Part shown: positions 25,266 to 32,698 of the stretch, in pieces | How positions within the stretch are numbered: position 1 is the first letter of the stretch | Layout of the letters: each line of letters opens with the position of its first letter | Origin: SZUA-287 sp036397975 | GTDB lineage: Bacteria > Bacteroidota > Ignavibacteria > UBA10030 > UBA6906 | Length of the DNA: 32,698 bases | Assembly: GCA_036397975.1 (NCBI GenBank) | Contig: DASWHW010000005.1 | Span: forward strand, 1-32,698 | Direction of reading: 5' to 3' | The notes under the pieces: generated by a model | The model's database searches: none | Told to the model about the DNA's origin: nothing | Seen by the model: the letters and a program-made list of their open reading frames with translations, nothing else | Program-made: the position numbers and the translations under genes

Positions 25266-25931
25266 ATGAAATGGTTCGGTAGTCGTCTTGTTACGGTGAT
25301 ACTTACTGTTGCTGTTCTCATGGCAGCGAGCGTGTTTGTCACTTCCTTTACCAACAACACCAAGCTCCCGGATAACAATCAGGGCTACGAACCGGTGCAA
25401 CCCATCGCCTACTCACACCGGCTGCATGCCGGAGAGTTAGGCATCGCCTGTCTTCATTGTCACCACGGCGCGGAACGAAGCAGGTCAGCCGGCATCCCAT
25501 CTGCAAACGTCTGCATGAACTGCCATGCGCGTGTGACGGCGCCATGGGTGAATGTGAAGGCAGAAGATGATCTTGCGACCAAGGAAGAACGGAAGCCCCG
25601 ATTGATCGTCTCGACTGAGTTGAAGAAAATGTATGAACGCATCGCTCTTGATGACAACCTCAAGCCCGATTCCACGAAGATGCCACTTCCTCTGGAGTGG
25701 ATGAAGGTTCATAACCTTCCGGGTTTTGTTTACTTCAATCATAGCGCACACGTTCGTTCCGGGGTTGAATGCCAGAAATGCCACGGCGCGGTTGAAACAA
25801 TGGAACGTGTCCGCCAGGTATCGGACCTTTCGATGGGGTGGTGTGTGAATTGTCATCGCGATGCAAACAACAATGGTATCAACGGTACGCCGTGTTATGC
25901 ATCCACCGACTGTATCGTTTGTCATCACTAG
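25266..25931 (+). CDS. actA: Alternative complex III subunit ActA, pentahaem cytochrome c
   Basis: A 221-residue membrane-anchored multihaem cytochrome. One N-terminal hydrophobic helix (about 8-27) acts as signal anchor. Five haem-binding motifs follow: CLHCH (62-66), CMNCH (83-87), CQKCH (169-173), CVNCH (193-197) and CIVCH (216-220), the last ending one residue before the C terminus. Extra histidines (SHRLHAG, FNHSAHV) can serve as axial ligands. ActA is the periplasmic pentahaem subunit of ACIII, passing electrons from quinol oxidation toward cytochrome c. The ATG is 40 bases after the narK stop. No hairpin is seen in that gap, so cotranscription with nar is likely. Confidence 0.93.
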   Translation: MKWFGSRLVTVILTVAVLMAASVFVTSFTNNTKLPDNNQGYEPVQPIAYSHRLHAGELGIACLHCHHGAERSRSAGIPSANVCMNCHARVTAPWVNVKAEDDLATKEERKPRLIVSTELKKMYERIALDDNLKPDSTKMPLPLEWMKVHNLPGFVYFNHSAHVRSGVECQKCHGAVETMERVRQVSDLSMGWCVNCHRDANNNGINGTPCYASTDCIVCHH

Positions 25932-25939
25932 GACAATAT

Positions 25940-26449
25940 ATGCAAGCACCTCTGTACAAGTTTTTCGCCGACGATCATGATCGTCTTGAAGGGCTCTTCG
26001 AGAAAGCCATTGCGGATCGCGCCCGTATCGATATGGAACGCTACAACGAATTTCGCACGGGCCTTCTCAGGCACATCGGGATGGAAGAAAAGATTCTGCT
26101 CCCTGCCGCACAGAAGGCAGGCGACGGAACCAGAGTATCGATGGCAGACAAGATCAGGCTCGACCATGGCGCCATAGCGGCGTTGCTCGTGCCAAAGCCA
26201 ACCCCCGTTATCGTTAACGCCCTTCGTTCCATCCTTATGAAACATAACGAGTTGGAAGAGCAGATGGGCGGAATGTACGAGGTGTGCGAACAATTGACGG
26301 CAGGCGAACAAGACGCTTTGCTGGACCGCCTACGCTCCACACCTGCTGTTCCGACAAATCCACTGATGGAACCGACACGTGTCCTGGACGCCACAAAGCG
26401 AGCCTTGGCAAGAGCAGGACACAATCTTGATGATTATGATAGTAGATGA
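25940..26449 (+). CDS. Hemerythrin HHE-domain protein between actA and actB
   Basis: A 169-residue soluble protein with a hemerythrin-like four-helix bundle. Metal ligands are in the expected places: His13 (DDHDRLEGLF), His45 and Glu49 (RHIGMEEKILL), His76 (LDHGAIAAL), and His102 and Glu106 (KHNELEEQM). A di-iron centre is thus likely. Such proteins bind oxygen or nitric oxide, or repair iron-sulfur clusters after nitrosative damage. There is no signal peptide, so it is cytoplasmic. The ATG at 25940 follows the actA stop by eight bases with AGGAC six bases upstream; a start further up would overlap actA. Its place inside an ACIII operon, next to nar genes, suggests protection or sensing during nitrate respiration; that is inference. 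Confidence 0.85.
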   Translation: MQAPLYKFFADDHDRLEGLFEKAIADRARIDMERYNEFRTGLLRHIGMEEKILLPAAQKAGDGTRVSMADKIRLDHGAIAALLVPKPTPVIVNALRSILMKHNELEEQMGGMYEVCEQLTAGEQDALLDRLRSTPAVPTNPLMEPTRVLDATKRALARAGHNLDDYDSR

Positions 26450-26482
26450 ATCGTAATTGCCAGTGACAATGAAGAAGACCAA

Positions 26483-29467
26483 ATGAGTCACGAACATCAT
26501 CAGAAAGACGAACAACTCCAGAATGGAGACAGCGTCGACCGGCGCGATTTTCTTCGCCTCGCAGGGTTTTCCTTTGCGGGAGCGTTTCTTGCCGGGTGTC
26601 AGCAGGGAAAAATAGAAAAGGCAATCCCATTTCTGGTCCAGCCGGAAGAAGTGACGCCGGGATTGGCGTATTGGTATTCAACCACGTGCGCCGGTTGCTC
26701 CGCCGGGTGCGGCATTCTCGCAAAGAATCGAGATGGGCGTCCAATCAAATTGGAGGGTAATCCCGATCATCCGATTTCCAAAGGGGGACTCTGTGCAGTT
26801 GGTCAGGCATCCATTCTTTCTTTGTACGACTCGCATCGACTCCGGGGGCCATTGTTTTCCGGCAAAGAGGCAACATGGAATGAGATCGACGCGCAGGTTG
26901 GGTCGGCATTAGGTCGGATCAAGCAAACGGGCGGACGCATCCGGTTGCTCACGGGAACCGTCACAAGCCCAACCACCCGCGCCTTGATTGCGAAGTTTCT
27001 TTCCCGCTTTCCCGACGCCAAACATGTTGAGTACGAGGCGATCTCCTGCTCTGCGATTCTCGAAGCGCATCAAATCACCCATGGCCGGCGAGTCCTTCCA
27101 CGCTATCATTTCGACCGCGCGCAAACAATCGTCAGTGTTGATGCGGATTTTCTCGGGACATGGCTATCACCGGTGGAGCATACTGCGGGGTTTCGGGCAG
27201 GACGAACGCTCGAAGGCACGCCGCCGAAATTTTCCCACCTCACACAAGTCGAGTCACGGCTGTCGTTGACGGGAAGCAACGCGGATGAACGAATCGCTCT
27301 CTCCCCTACCGAGTATGAAGGAGTCCTCTCCCGCCTTGCCGTGCTTCTTGGAGCAAAGGATGGACGGCAGCCAGATTTCACGTCGGCGATCGGCTCTGAG
27401 ATGGAACAGCGTGTTCAGCGCATCGCCGACCGACTATGGCAGACACGTGGACAATCACTTGTTGTGTGTGGAGTGAATGATCTTCGTCTGCAGCTGCTTA
27501 CAAACTTCACAAACCATCTTCTCAATGGATACGGCAACACGTTAGACATTCAAGCGGCTTCTTTCCAGAGCAACCCAAATGATGTTGCCCTCCAGGATGT
27601 CCTGAACGAAATCAAGACCGGTGAGGTGAGCGCATTGTTCATCGCCGGTGGCAATCCGGTGTATGATCTTCCGGACGGGGAGAAACTCCCCGTAAACATA
27701 CGAAAGATTCCTCTGGTGGTGAGCTTTGCGGAGCGAATGGACGAGACCGCTTCTGCCGCAACAATGGTGTGTCCGACTCCCCATTTCCTCGAAGCGTGGA
27801 ATGACACAGAACCGGTTCATGGCACCGTCTCCCTGACGCAGCCGACCATCCCGCCTCTTATGAAGACCCGATCGTTCATCGAGAGTCTCAGTGCCTGGAT
27901 GGGTGAACCCCAAACCGCGTACAACCTGATCCGCGCAGAATGGCGCTCGACAATTTTTCAAAGACAGTCGGCGACAAAATCCTTCGATGATTTCTGGAAC
28001 AATACATTGCTAGAGGGTCTCTCGACCGTTGCGGCGCCGAATGTTCCACAATCCAATTTCGATTACACTGCGTTCGCATCAGCAGTAAAAGAAACCGAGG
28101 GGCCGGTCAACGATGGATCCATGACGCTGCTGTTGCATTCATCTCTGACAATGATGGATGGCCGGCACGCGCACAACGCCTGGCTCCAGGAACTTCCCGA
28201 TCCCGTTACCAAAACTGTCTGGGATAATCATGCATCTCTTTCCAGAAATACCGCGGAGAAGTTTGCCCTGACGGAGGGTGATACTGTGAACATCGAGGTC
28301 CAGAATGGTGGAAACGTTGAGTTGCCGGTTCACATTCAACCCGGCCAGAATGATGCCGTCGTCGCGGTCGCACTCGGCTACGGTCGCAAAGGGACGGATC
28401 GGTTCACCAACATCGGCCCTGACTGGATTCAAGCAAGGCCCACTGTTCCCCCTGGTGAGCTTGTAGGAAAGAACATGGCGCCGTTTGTCCGCCTCAACTA
28501 TGGATTGTTGACCTACAGCAGGAATAACGTAAGTATTTCAAAAACCGGCCGTTCTACTTCGCTCGTTGCATCACAGGAGTACAATTCACTTCGCGAGCCG
28601 AATCTTCTTGGAGAGCCAACAGGCGAACGTCGACCGATTGTGCAGGAGGCAACACTTGCTGCATATGCATTCAATCCGTCGGCGGGGAGTTTTCACAAGC
28701 CCCATCTGGAGACGATGTGGCCCGAAGACCACAAGTACACCGGCCATCGCTGGGGGATGGCAATCGATCTGAATGCATGTACCGGATGTTCTGCGTGCGT
28801 GATAGGCTGTCAGGCGGAAAATAATATTCCCGTCGTTGGCAAAGACGAAATGCGCCGCAACCGCGATCTGATATGGATTCGGATTGACCGGTATTACGAT
28901 GAGACGAACGAAGGAGATCTCTCCGTGTCTCACCAGCCGATGATGTGTCAGCATTGTGGAAATGCGCCCTGTGAAACTGTGTGTCCGGTACTCGCCACCG
29001 TTCATAACGAGGAGGGATTGAACCAGCAGGTGTACAATCGGTGCGTCGGCACGAGGTACTGTGCCAACAACTGTCCCTACAAGATCCGCCGGTTCAATTG
29101 GTTCGAGTATGAGCGCGGTGACGAGATGCAAAAGATGGTGCTTAATCCCGATGTCACCGTGCGCGACAGAGGCGTCATGGAAAAATGCTCGTTCTGCATC
29201 CAACGGATTGAGCTGGCGAAGATTGAAGCAAGAAACAGTGGTACTCCGTTGAAGGACGGTGATATTCAGCCTGCGTGTGCGCAGTCGTGCCCGGCACAAG
29301 CAATCGTCTTTGGAGATATGAATGCCCCGGAGAGTGAAGTGTCAAAGCGTATGAAAGACCCCCGATTCTATCGAGTGCTGGAGGAAATTGGCGTTCGACC
29401 ATCGGTCGGATACATGACGTTGATCCATGATCGTCCAGAAGGGAAAGAGGAACAACATCATGGCTGA
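26483..29467 (+). CDS. actB: Alternative complex III iron-sulfur subunit ActB
   Basis: A 994-residue fusion of a molybdopterin-oxidoreductase-like part and a ferredoxin-like part, as usual for ActB. The N terminus has a twin-arginine signal (DRRDFLRLAGF, Arg20-Arg21) running into a lipobox LAGC with Cys39, so it is exported folded and probably lipidated. The first part (about 50-690) includes TTCAGCSAGCGI but is expected to lack molybdenum in ACIII. The second part (about 740-970) has four Cys groups (CTGCSACVIGC, CQHCGNAPCETVC, CVGTRYCANNC, CSFC...ACAQSC) for three [4Fe-4S] and one [3Fe-4S] clusters. These may connect the quinol site in ActC to the ActA haems. The stop overlaps actC by eight bases. 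Confidence 0.95.
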   Translation: MSHEHHQKDEQLQNGDSVDRRDFLRLAGFSFAGAFLAGCQQGKIEKAIPFLVQPEEVTPGLAYWYSTTCAGCSAGCGILAKNRDGRPIKLEGNPDHPISKGGLCAVGQASILSLYDSHRLRGPLFSGKEATWNEIDAQVGSALGRIKQTGGRIRLLTGTVTSPTTRALIAKFLSRFPDAKHVEYEAISCSAILEAHQITHGRRVLPRYHFDRAQTIVSVDADFLGTWLSPVEHTAGFRAGRTLEGTPPKFSHLTQVESRLSLTGSNADERIALSPTEYEGVLSRLAVLLGAKDGRQPDFTSAIGSEMEQRVQRIADRLWQTRGQSLVVCGVNDLRLQLLTNFTNHLLNGYGNTLDIQAASFQSNPNDVALQDVLNEIKTGEVSALFIAGGNPVYDLPDGEKLPVNIRKIPLVVSFAERMDETASAATMVCPTPHFLEAWNDTEPVHGTVSLTQPTIPPLMKTRSFIESLSAWMGEPQTAYNLIRAEWRSTIFQRQSATKSFDDFWNNTLLEGLSTVAAPNVPQSNFDYTAFASAVKETEGPVNDGSMTLLLHSSLTMMDGRHAHNAWLQELPDPVTKTVWDNHASLSRNTAEKFALTEGDTVNIEVQNGGNVELPVHIQPGQNDAVVAVALGYGRKGTDRFTNIGPDWIQARPTVPPGELVGKNMAPFVRLNYGLLTYSRNNVSISKTGRSTSLVASQEYNSLREPNLLGEPTGERRPIVQEATLAAYAFNPSAGSFHKPHLETMWPEDHKYTGHRWGMAIDLNACTGCSACVIGCQAENNIPVVGKDEMRRNRDLIWIRIDRYYDETNEGDLSVSHQPMMCQHCGNAPCETVCPVLATVHNEEGLNQQVYNRCVGTRYCANNCPYKIRRFNWFEYERGDEMQKMVLNPDVTVRDRGVMEKCSFCIQRIELAKIEARNSGTPLKDGDIQPACAQSCPAQAIVFGDMNAPESEVSKRMKDPRFYRVLEEIGVRPSVGYMTLIHDRPEGKEEQHHG

Positions 29468-30833
29468 AGTATATTCCACACTCCGAACGCCGCTCGTTCT
29501 GGACAACAAGTCCTATAGCGACGTCACCAGGGACGTCTGCGAAACACTCGATCACCGGCCCTCAACCGGATGGTGGGCGGCGTTCATTGTCTCCTTTTCA
29601 CTCTTGATTATCGGTGCGGTCGCCATCGCGTATCAAATTGCAACCGGGGTCGGTGTTTGGGGATTGAACAATACGATCGGTTGGGCTTTTGATATCACCA
29701 ATTTTGTTTTTTGGATCGGCATCGGTCACGCAGGCACATTAATCTCCGCGATCCTCTTCCTCTTCCGACAGAAGTGGAGAACATCCGTGAATAGGTCGGC
29801 AGAGGCAATGACCATCTTTGCGGTCATCTGCGCCGGGGTCTTTCCGATCATTCACTTAGGAAGGCCGTGGTTCGCGTTTTGGCTGATTCCTTACCCGAAC
29901 TTTCGAGGACCGTTGTGGATCAACTTCCGTTCGCCTCTCGTGTGGGATATGTTTGCGATCAGTTGTTACTTCACCATCTCGTTTGTGTTCTGGTTTACCG
30001 GACTTGTTCCTGATCTGGCGACTTTGCGCGATCGAGCAACTTCAAAAATAAAAAAGAAGATTTATAGCTTTCTGAGCTTTGGGTGGGATGGATCCAATCG
30101 AACATGGCATCGTTATGAAAAAGTGTACCTCCTATTGGCCGGACTTGCAACGCCATTAGTGGTTTCAGTCCATACCATTGTGAGCTGGGACTTCGCGACT
30201 TCGGTCATCCCGGGATGGCATAGCACGATCCTCCCCCCTTATTTTGTTGCCGGTGCTGTGTTCTCAGGATTTGCCATGGTGCTGACCCTGATGATTATTG
30301 TTCGACGGGTTCTGCATTTTGAAGCTTACATCACCCTTCACCACATCGAACAAATGTGTAAGGTCATCATTGCTACGGGAGGAATCGTCGCATTATCATA
30401 CGCGACCGAGCTCTTTGTCGCATATTACTCCGGAAACGAATACGAACGGTTTACCTTCATCAATCGCGCCCTCGGGCCTTACGGGTGGACTTACTGGACT
30501 ATGGTGTCATGCAATATTCTGGCACCGCAACTTTTTTGGTTCAAGAAACTCCGGAGAAACGTTGCAGTCGTCTTCGTCGTCTCCATCATTATCAATGTGG
30601 GGATGTGGTTCGAACGGTTTGTCATCATCATGACGTCGCTGACTCGCGACTATCTCCCTGCAAGCTGGTCAGGTTTCACGCCCACCATTATTGACATCGC
30701 GACACTCGTTGGAAGCTTTGGGTTGTTCTTTACGTTATTCCTGCTCTTTGCCCGCCTCCTTCCGATGATCTCCATCGGGGAGGTCAAGAGTGTACTTCAT
30801 TACGCGAACAATGGGAAAGGAGACCACATATGA
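29460..30833 (+). CDS. actC: Alternative complex III quinol-binding membrane subunit ActC (NrfD-like)
   Basis: A 457-residue integral membrane protein of the NrfD/PsrC family with about ten helices. It starts at ATG 29460, overlapping actB by eight bases, with GAGGAA nine bases upstream; an open frame to 29427 is inside actB and lacks a ribosome site. Recognisable segments are GIGHAGTLISAILFLFRQKWR, HLGRPWFAFWLIPYPN, SVHTIVSWDFATSVIPGWHSTILPPYFVAGA and the histidine-rich YITLHHIEQMCK. Family knowledge places a quinol site near the periplasmic face and a proposed proton path across the bundle. It forms the main membrane core together with ActF. The stop overlaps actD by four bases (ATGA). Confidence 0.95.
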   Translation: MAEVYSTLRTPLVLDNKSYSDVTRDVCETLDHRPSTGWWAAFIVSFSLLIIGAVAIAYQIATGVGVWGLNNTIGWAFDITNFVFWIGIGHAGTLISAILFLFRQKWRTSVNRSAEAMTIFAVICAGVFPIIHLGRPWFAFWLIPYPNFRGPLWINFRSPLVWDMFAISCYFTISFVFWFTGLVPDLATLRDRATSKIKKKIYSFLSFGWDGSNRTWHRYEKVYLLLAGLATPLVVSVHTIVSWDFATSVIPGWHSTILPPYFVAGAVFSGFAMVLTLMIIVRRVLHFEAYITLHHIEQMCKVIIATGGIVALSYATELFVAYYSGNEYERFTFINRALGPYGWTYWTMVSCNILAPQLFWFKKLRRNVAVVFVVSIIINVGMWFERFVIIMTSLTRDYLPASWSGFTPTIIDIATLVGSFGLFFTLFLLFARLLPMISIGEVKSVLHYANNGKGDHI

Positions 30834-31354
30834 GTCGCCGCCTGTTGATAAATGTTTTTGCAAACGATCAGGATATTCTCAACGCGACGAACGCTGCCCG
30901 GGAAAACGGGTACACCATCGTCGATGCCTACACTCCGTATGCGGTCCATGGTCTTGATAAGGCAATGGGTATTCGTCCAACGCGAATTGGCTGGATTTGT
31001 CTTGGACTCGGGTTGCTCGGCGCTGCGGCAAAACTGTGGTTCCAGATCTGGACATCCGCTTTCGACTGGCCAGTGAATGTCGGTGGGAAGCCGCTGACCT
31101 CCTTGCCGGCGTTCGTTCCAGTGACATTTGAGGTGACTGTTCTCTTTGCGGGAGTCGGAACAGTGATCGCGTTTTTCCTGGTGAGCCGACTGCTTCCGGG
31201 GAAAAAGCCAAAAGTGGTTTACGAAGGTGTTACGAACGATAGATTTGTTCTCGTGCTCGCAGAAGAGGATGCCGCATTTGACGTGGAGAACGTGAAAAAT
31301 TTGTTCGCCCCATTTCACATAGTGAAAATGGAAGAACGAGTTGAGAAGGACTGA
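30830..31354 (+). CDS. actD: Alternative complex III subunit ActD (DUF3341)
   Basis: A 174-residue protein of the DUF3341 family. A cytoplasmic N-terminal domain (ANDQDILNATNAARENGY, then DAYTPYAVHGLDKAMG) is followed by two helices, at about 50-72 (WICLGLGLLGAAAKLWFQIW) and about 92-120, then a cytoplasmic C-terminal part with EDAAFDVENVKNLF. ActD embraces the ActC/ActF core and has no cofactors. It is translationally coupled with actC through ATGA. Confidence 0.93.
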   Translation: MSRRLLINVFANDQDILNATNAARENGYTIVDAYTPYAVHGLDKAMGIRPTRIGWICLGLGLLGAAAKLWFQIWTSAFDWPVNVGGKPLTSLPAFVPVTFEVTVLFAGVGTVIAFFLVSRLLPGKKPKVVYEGVTNDRFVLVLAEEDAAFDVENVKNLFAPFHIVKMEERVEKD

Positions 31355-31355
31355 T

Positions 31356-31952
31356 ATGACACGCATGCTGTTGAATAGTATTTTGCTTTTGGTTCTCATC
31401 GTTTTGGTCGGAACGGTATTTTTTGTTCGTCGCCAGTTTACCGTCCCCAATATAGAACTACTCCCGGGGATGGTGCATTCCGATGCGTATGGATCGCAAT
31501 CGGGGAATCAGCTTTTTTTCGACGGCAAAACACTACAGCCTCCTGTCGAAGGTGCTGTCGTCCGCGGTTTTGAACCGTTCCCGTACAAGCCGACCCTCGA
31601 AGATGCAATTCGTGCAGGCAACGAGCTTCTTAGCCCACTGGATTCAAAGGACAGTCTGATCGATCTTCGTCGAGGGTCGGTCGTGTTTGCTCATGTCTGC
31701 TCTCCGTGTCATGGCGCCGGCGGGACCGGCGATGGAACAATTCCAAAACATGGTTTTCCTCCACCTCCCTCGTTGTTTGCACAGAATGCGCTCAACATGA
31801 AAGGTGGACAAATCTATCACATCATTACCTACGGTCAGCGTAACATGCCTTCGTTTGCGAGTCAGGTGGTGCGCGCAGATCGGTGGCGCATCGCGGCATA
31901 TATTCGTTCTCTTCAACATCAATCCATTCAGTCCACGGTTGCAGTCAAATGA
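31356..31952 (+). CDS. actE: Alternative complex III monohaem cytochrome c subunit ActE
   Basis: A 198-residue membrane-tethered cytochrome c. The N-terminal hydrophobic segment (about 4-24) is a signal anchor or lipid-free anchor, since no lipobox cysteine is present. A conserved segment LLPGMVHSDAYGSQSG follows, typical of ActE. One haem site, Cys115-Ser-Pro-Cys-His119, and a likely axial Met in GQRNMPSF complete the cytochrome fold. It is expected to be an electron exit to soluble cytochrome c or a terminal enzyme. The ATG at 31356 follows the actD stop by one base with AAGGA six bases upstream. Confidence 0.92.
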   Translation: MTRMLLNSILLLVLIVLVGTVFFVRRQFTVPNIELLPGMVHSDAYGSQSGNQLFFDGKTLQPPVEGAVVRGFEPFPYKPTLEDAIRAGNELLSPLDSKDSLIDLRRGSVVFAHVCSPCHGAGGTGDGTIPKHGFPPPPSLFAQNALNMKGGQIYHIITYGQRNMPSFASQVVRADRWRIAAYIRSLQHQSIQSTVAVK

Positions 31953-32698
31953 TTATGAATGTCCATAAATCGGAAGATGTGCTTGCGGGAACTCCCCGCC
32001 TTCGGAGAAACCTGACCCTGGTGGTGGCACTTGGTGCTATCACAGCAGCGATTGGTGCAATCGTTGCGCCTGAGAGAGCATGGCCGAACATTCTGCTCGC
32101 GAGTTTCTATCTTCTCAGCCTCGGCCTTGCCGGTGTTCTTTTCATCTCCCTTCAGTATGTGTCGAACGCGGGTTGGAGCGTCGCAATTCGTCGTGTCCCG
32201 GAAGCACTGGCTGGAATACTGCCGACTGCTTCGCTCTTAATGCTGATTACCCTTCTGGGCATTCCAAGCTTGTACGAGTGGAGCCACGCGGATGCGGTTT
32301 CAGGCAATCATCTTCTCCAGGCGAAGGCGGGATGGCTGAGCGTCCCCTTCTTCGTCATTCGTACTATTTTGTACCTTGGTATTTGGTTTGTCTTTGCCTT
32401 TTACCTCCGCAAGTTTTCTCGTCAACAGGACACGACGGGAGACCTTTCCTTCACCCGAAAGAACAAGAAGCTATCGGGCGGATTTCTCGTTGTCATCGCG
32501 TTGACCTTCACGCTGGCGAGCATGGACTGGATCATGTCGCTGGAGCCGGAATGGTATAGCACCATTTTTGGGATGTATAACCTGAGCGGAATGCTGTTGA
32601 ACGGTCTCGCGGCAATCACCGTCGTCGTAGTTATCCTCCGGCGTACCGGGCCGCTTCGAAAGGTTGTCACTGACTCACACCTGCACGACCTTGGAAAA
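31949..32698 (+). CDS. actF: Alternative complex III membrane subunit ActF, 3' end missing
   Basis: A frame of 250 codons that stays open to the window edge, so the gene continues outside. It starts at ATG 31949, overlapping the actE stop as ATGA; a second ATG at 31955 is possible. At least six hydrophobic helices can be traced, with the family segments APERAWPNILLASFYLLSLG, ALAGILPTASLLMLITL, the LYEWSHAD loop, WLSVPFFVIRTILYLGIW and the highly recognisable SMDWIMSLEPEWYSTIFGMY. ActF is the second, ActC-like bundle of the complex that lacks the quinol site or holds a second one. The expected length is about 400 residues, so roughly 60 percent is visible. Confidence 0.9.
   Translation, partial: MIMNVHKSEDVLAGTPRLRRNLTLVVALGAITAAIGAIVAPERAWPNILLASFYLLSLGLAGVLFISLQYVSNAGWSVAIRRVPEALAGILPTASLLMLITLLGIPSLYEWSHADAVSGNHLLQAKAGWLSVPFFVIRTILYLGIWFVFAFYLRKFSRQQDTTGDLSFTRKNKKLSGGFLVVIALTFTLASMDWIMSLEPEWYSTIFGMYNLSGMLLNGLAAITVVVVILRRTGPLRKVVTDSHLHDLGK

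Noticed and set aside
25838..25939. N-terminal extension of the hemerythrin protein
   Set aside because: It overlaps the haem-binding C terminus of actA in another frame; the ATG at 25940 has its own ribosome site and starts at the domain.
28586..29299. 237-codon open frame on the minus strand
   Set aside because: It is antisense to the ferredoxin part of actB, whose cysteine groups fix the true frame.
1..32698. CRISPR arrays, tRNA or rRNA genes, insertion sequences
   Set aside because: No regularly spaced repeats, cloverleaf-like genes, transposase frames or terminal inverted repeats were noticed when reading both strands.

Overview
The window looks like chromosome from a bacterium of the Bacteroidota/Ignavibacteria side of the FCB group. 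The main reason is the exported protein at 10232-11938, which ends in a type IX secretion sorting domain of the NYPNPFNPTT kind, followed by a short beta-sandwich and a final basic residue. The golvesin/amidase lipoprotein and the alternative complex III operon agree with that placement. Base composition is roughly balanced, coding is dense, and no tRNA, rRNA, CRISPR or insertion sequence was recognised.

Positions 1-13734 are general housekeeping and accessory genes, mostly on the minus strand. They comprise a truncated SGLT-type symporter (+), a VanZ-like protein, an AhpD-like peroxidase-related protein coupled to HtpG, a zinc-ribbon/DUF2007 protein, a large lipoprotein with an amidase fold (+), a Ku - TPR - ClpS-like string, a T9SS-exported Asp-box propeller (+) closed by a hairpin terminator, and an ECF sigma / zinc anti-sigma / ArsM-like methyltransferase string.

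Positions 13735-15024 hold no intact gene. They contain remnants of at least two dead minus-strand genes: a DUF2652 gene with two clear frameshifts, and what looks like an outer-membrane beta-barrel gene.

Positions 15025-32698 form one long plus-strand respiratory block. It starts with narC-narG-narH-narJ-narI-narK1-narK2: a membrane-anchored dihaem cytochrome c, the cytoplasm-facing nitrate reductase NarGHI with its chaperone NarJ, and two nitrate/nitrite transporters. Only 40 bases later, with no visible terminator, comes alternative complex III: actA, a hemerythrin gene, then actB-C-D-E-F, the last running off the window. Most junctions overlap or are a few bases apart, so the block is probably one transcription unit or two tightly linked ones. 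Functionally it joins quinol oxidation by Nar (nitrate to nitrite inside the cell) with quinol oxidation by ACIII (electrons to periplasmic cytochrome c). The NarC dihaem cytochrome and the hemerythrin are the parts whose roles are least clear and most interesting.
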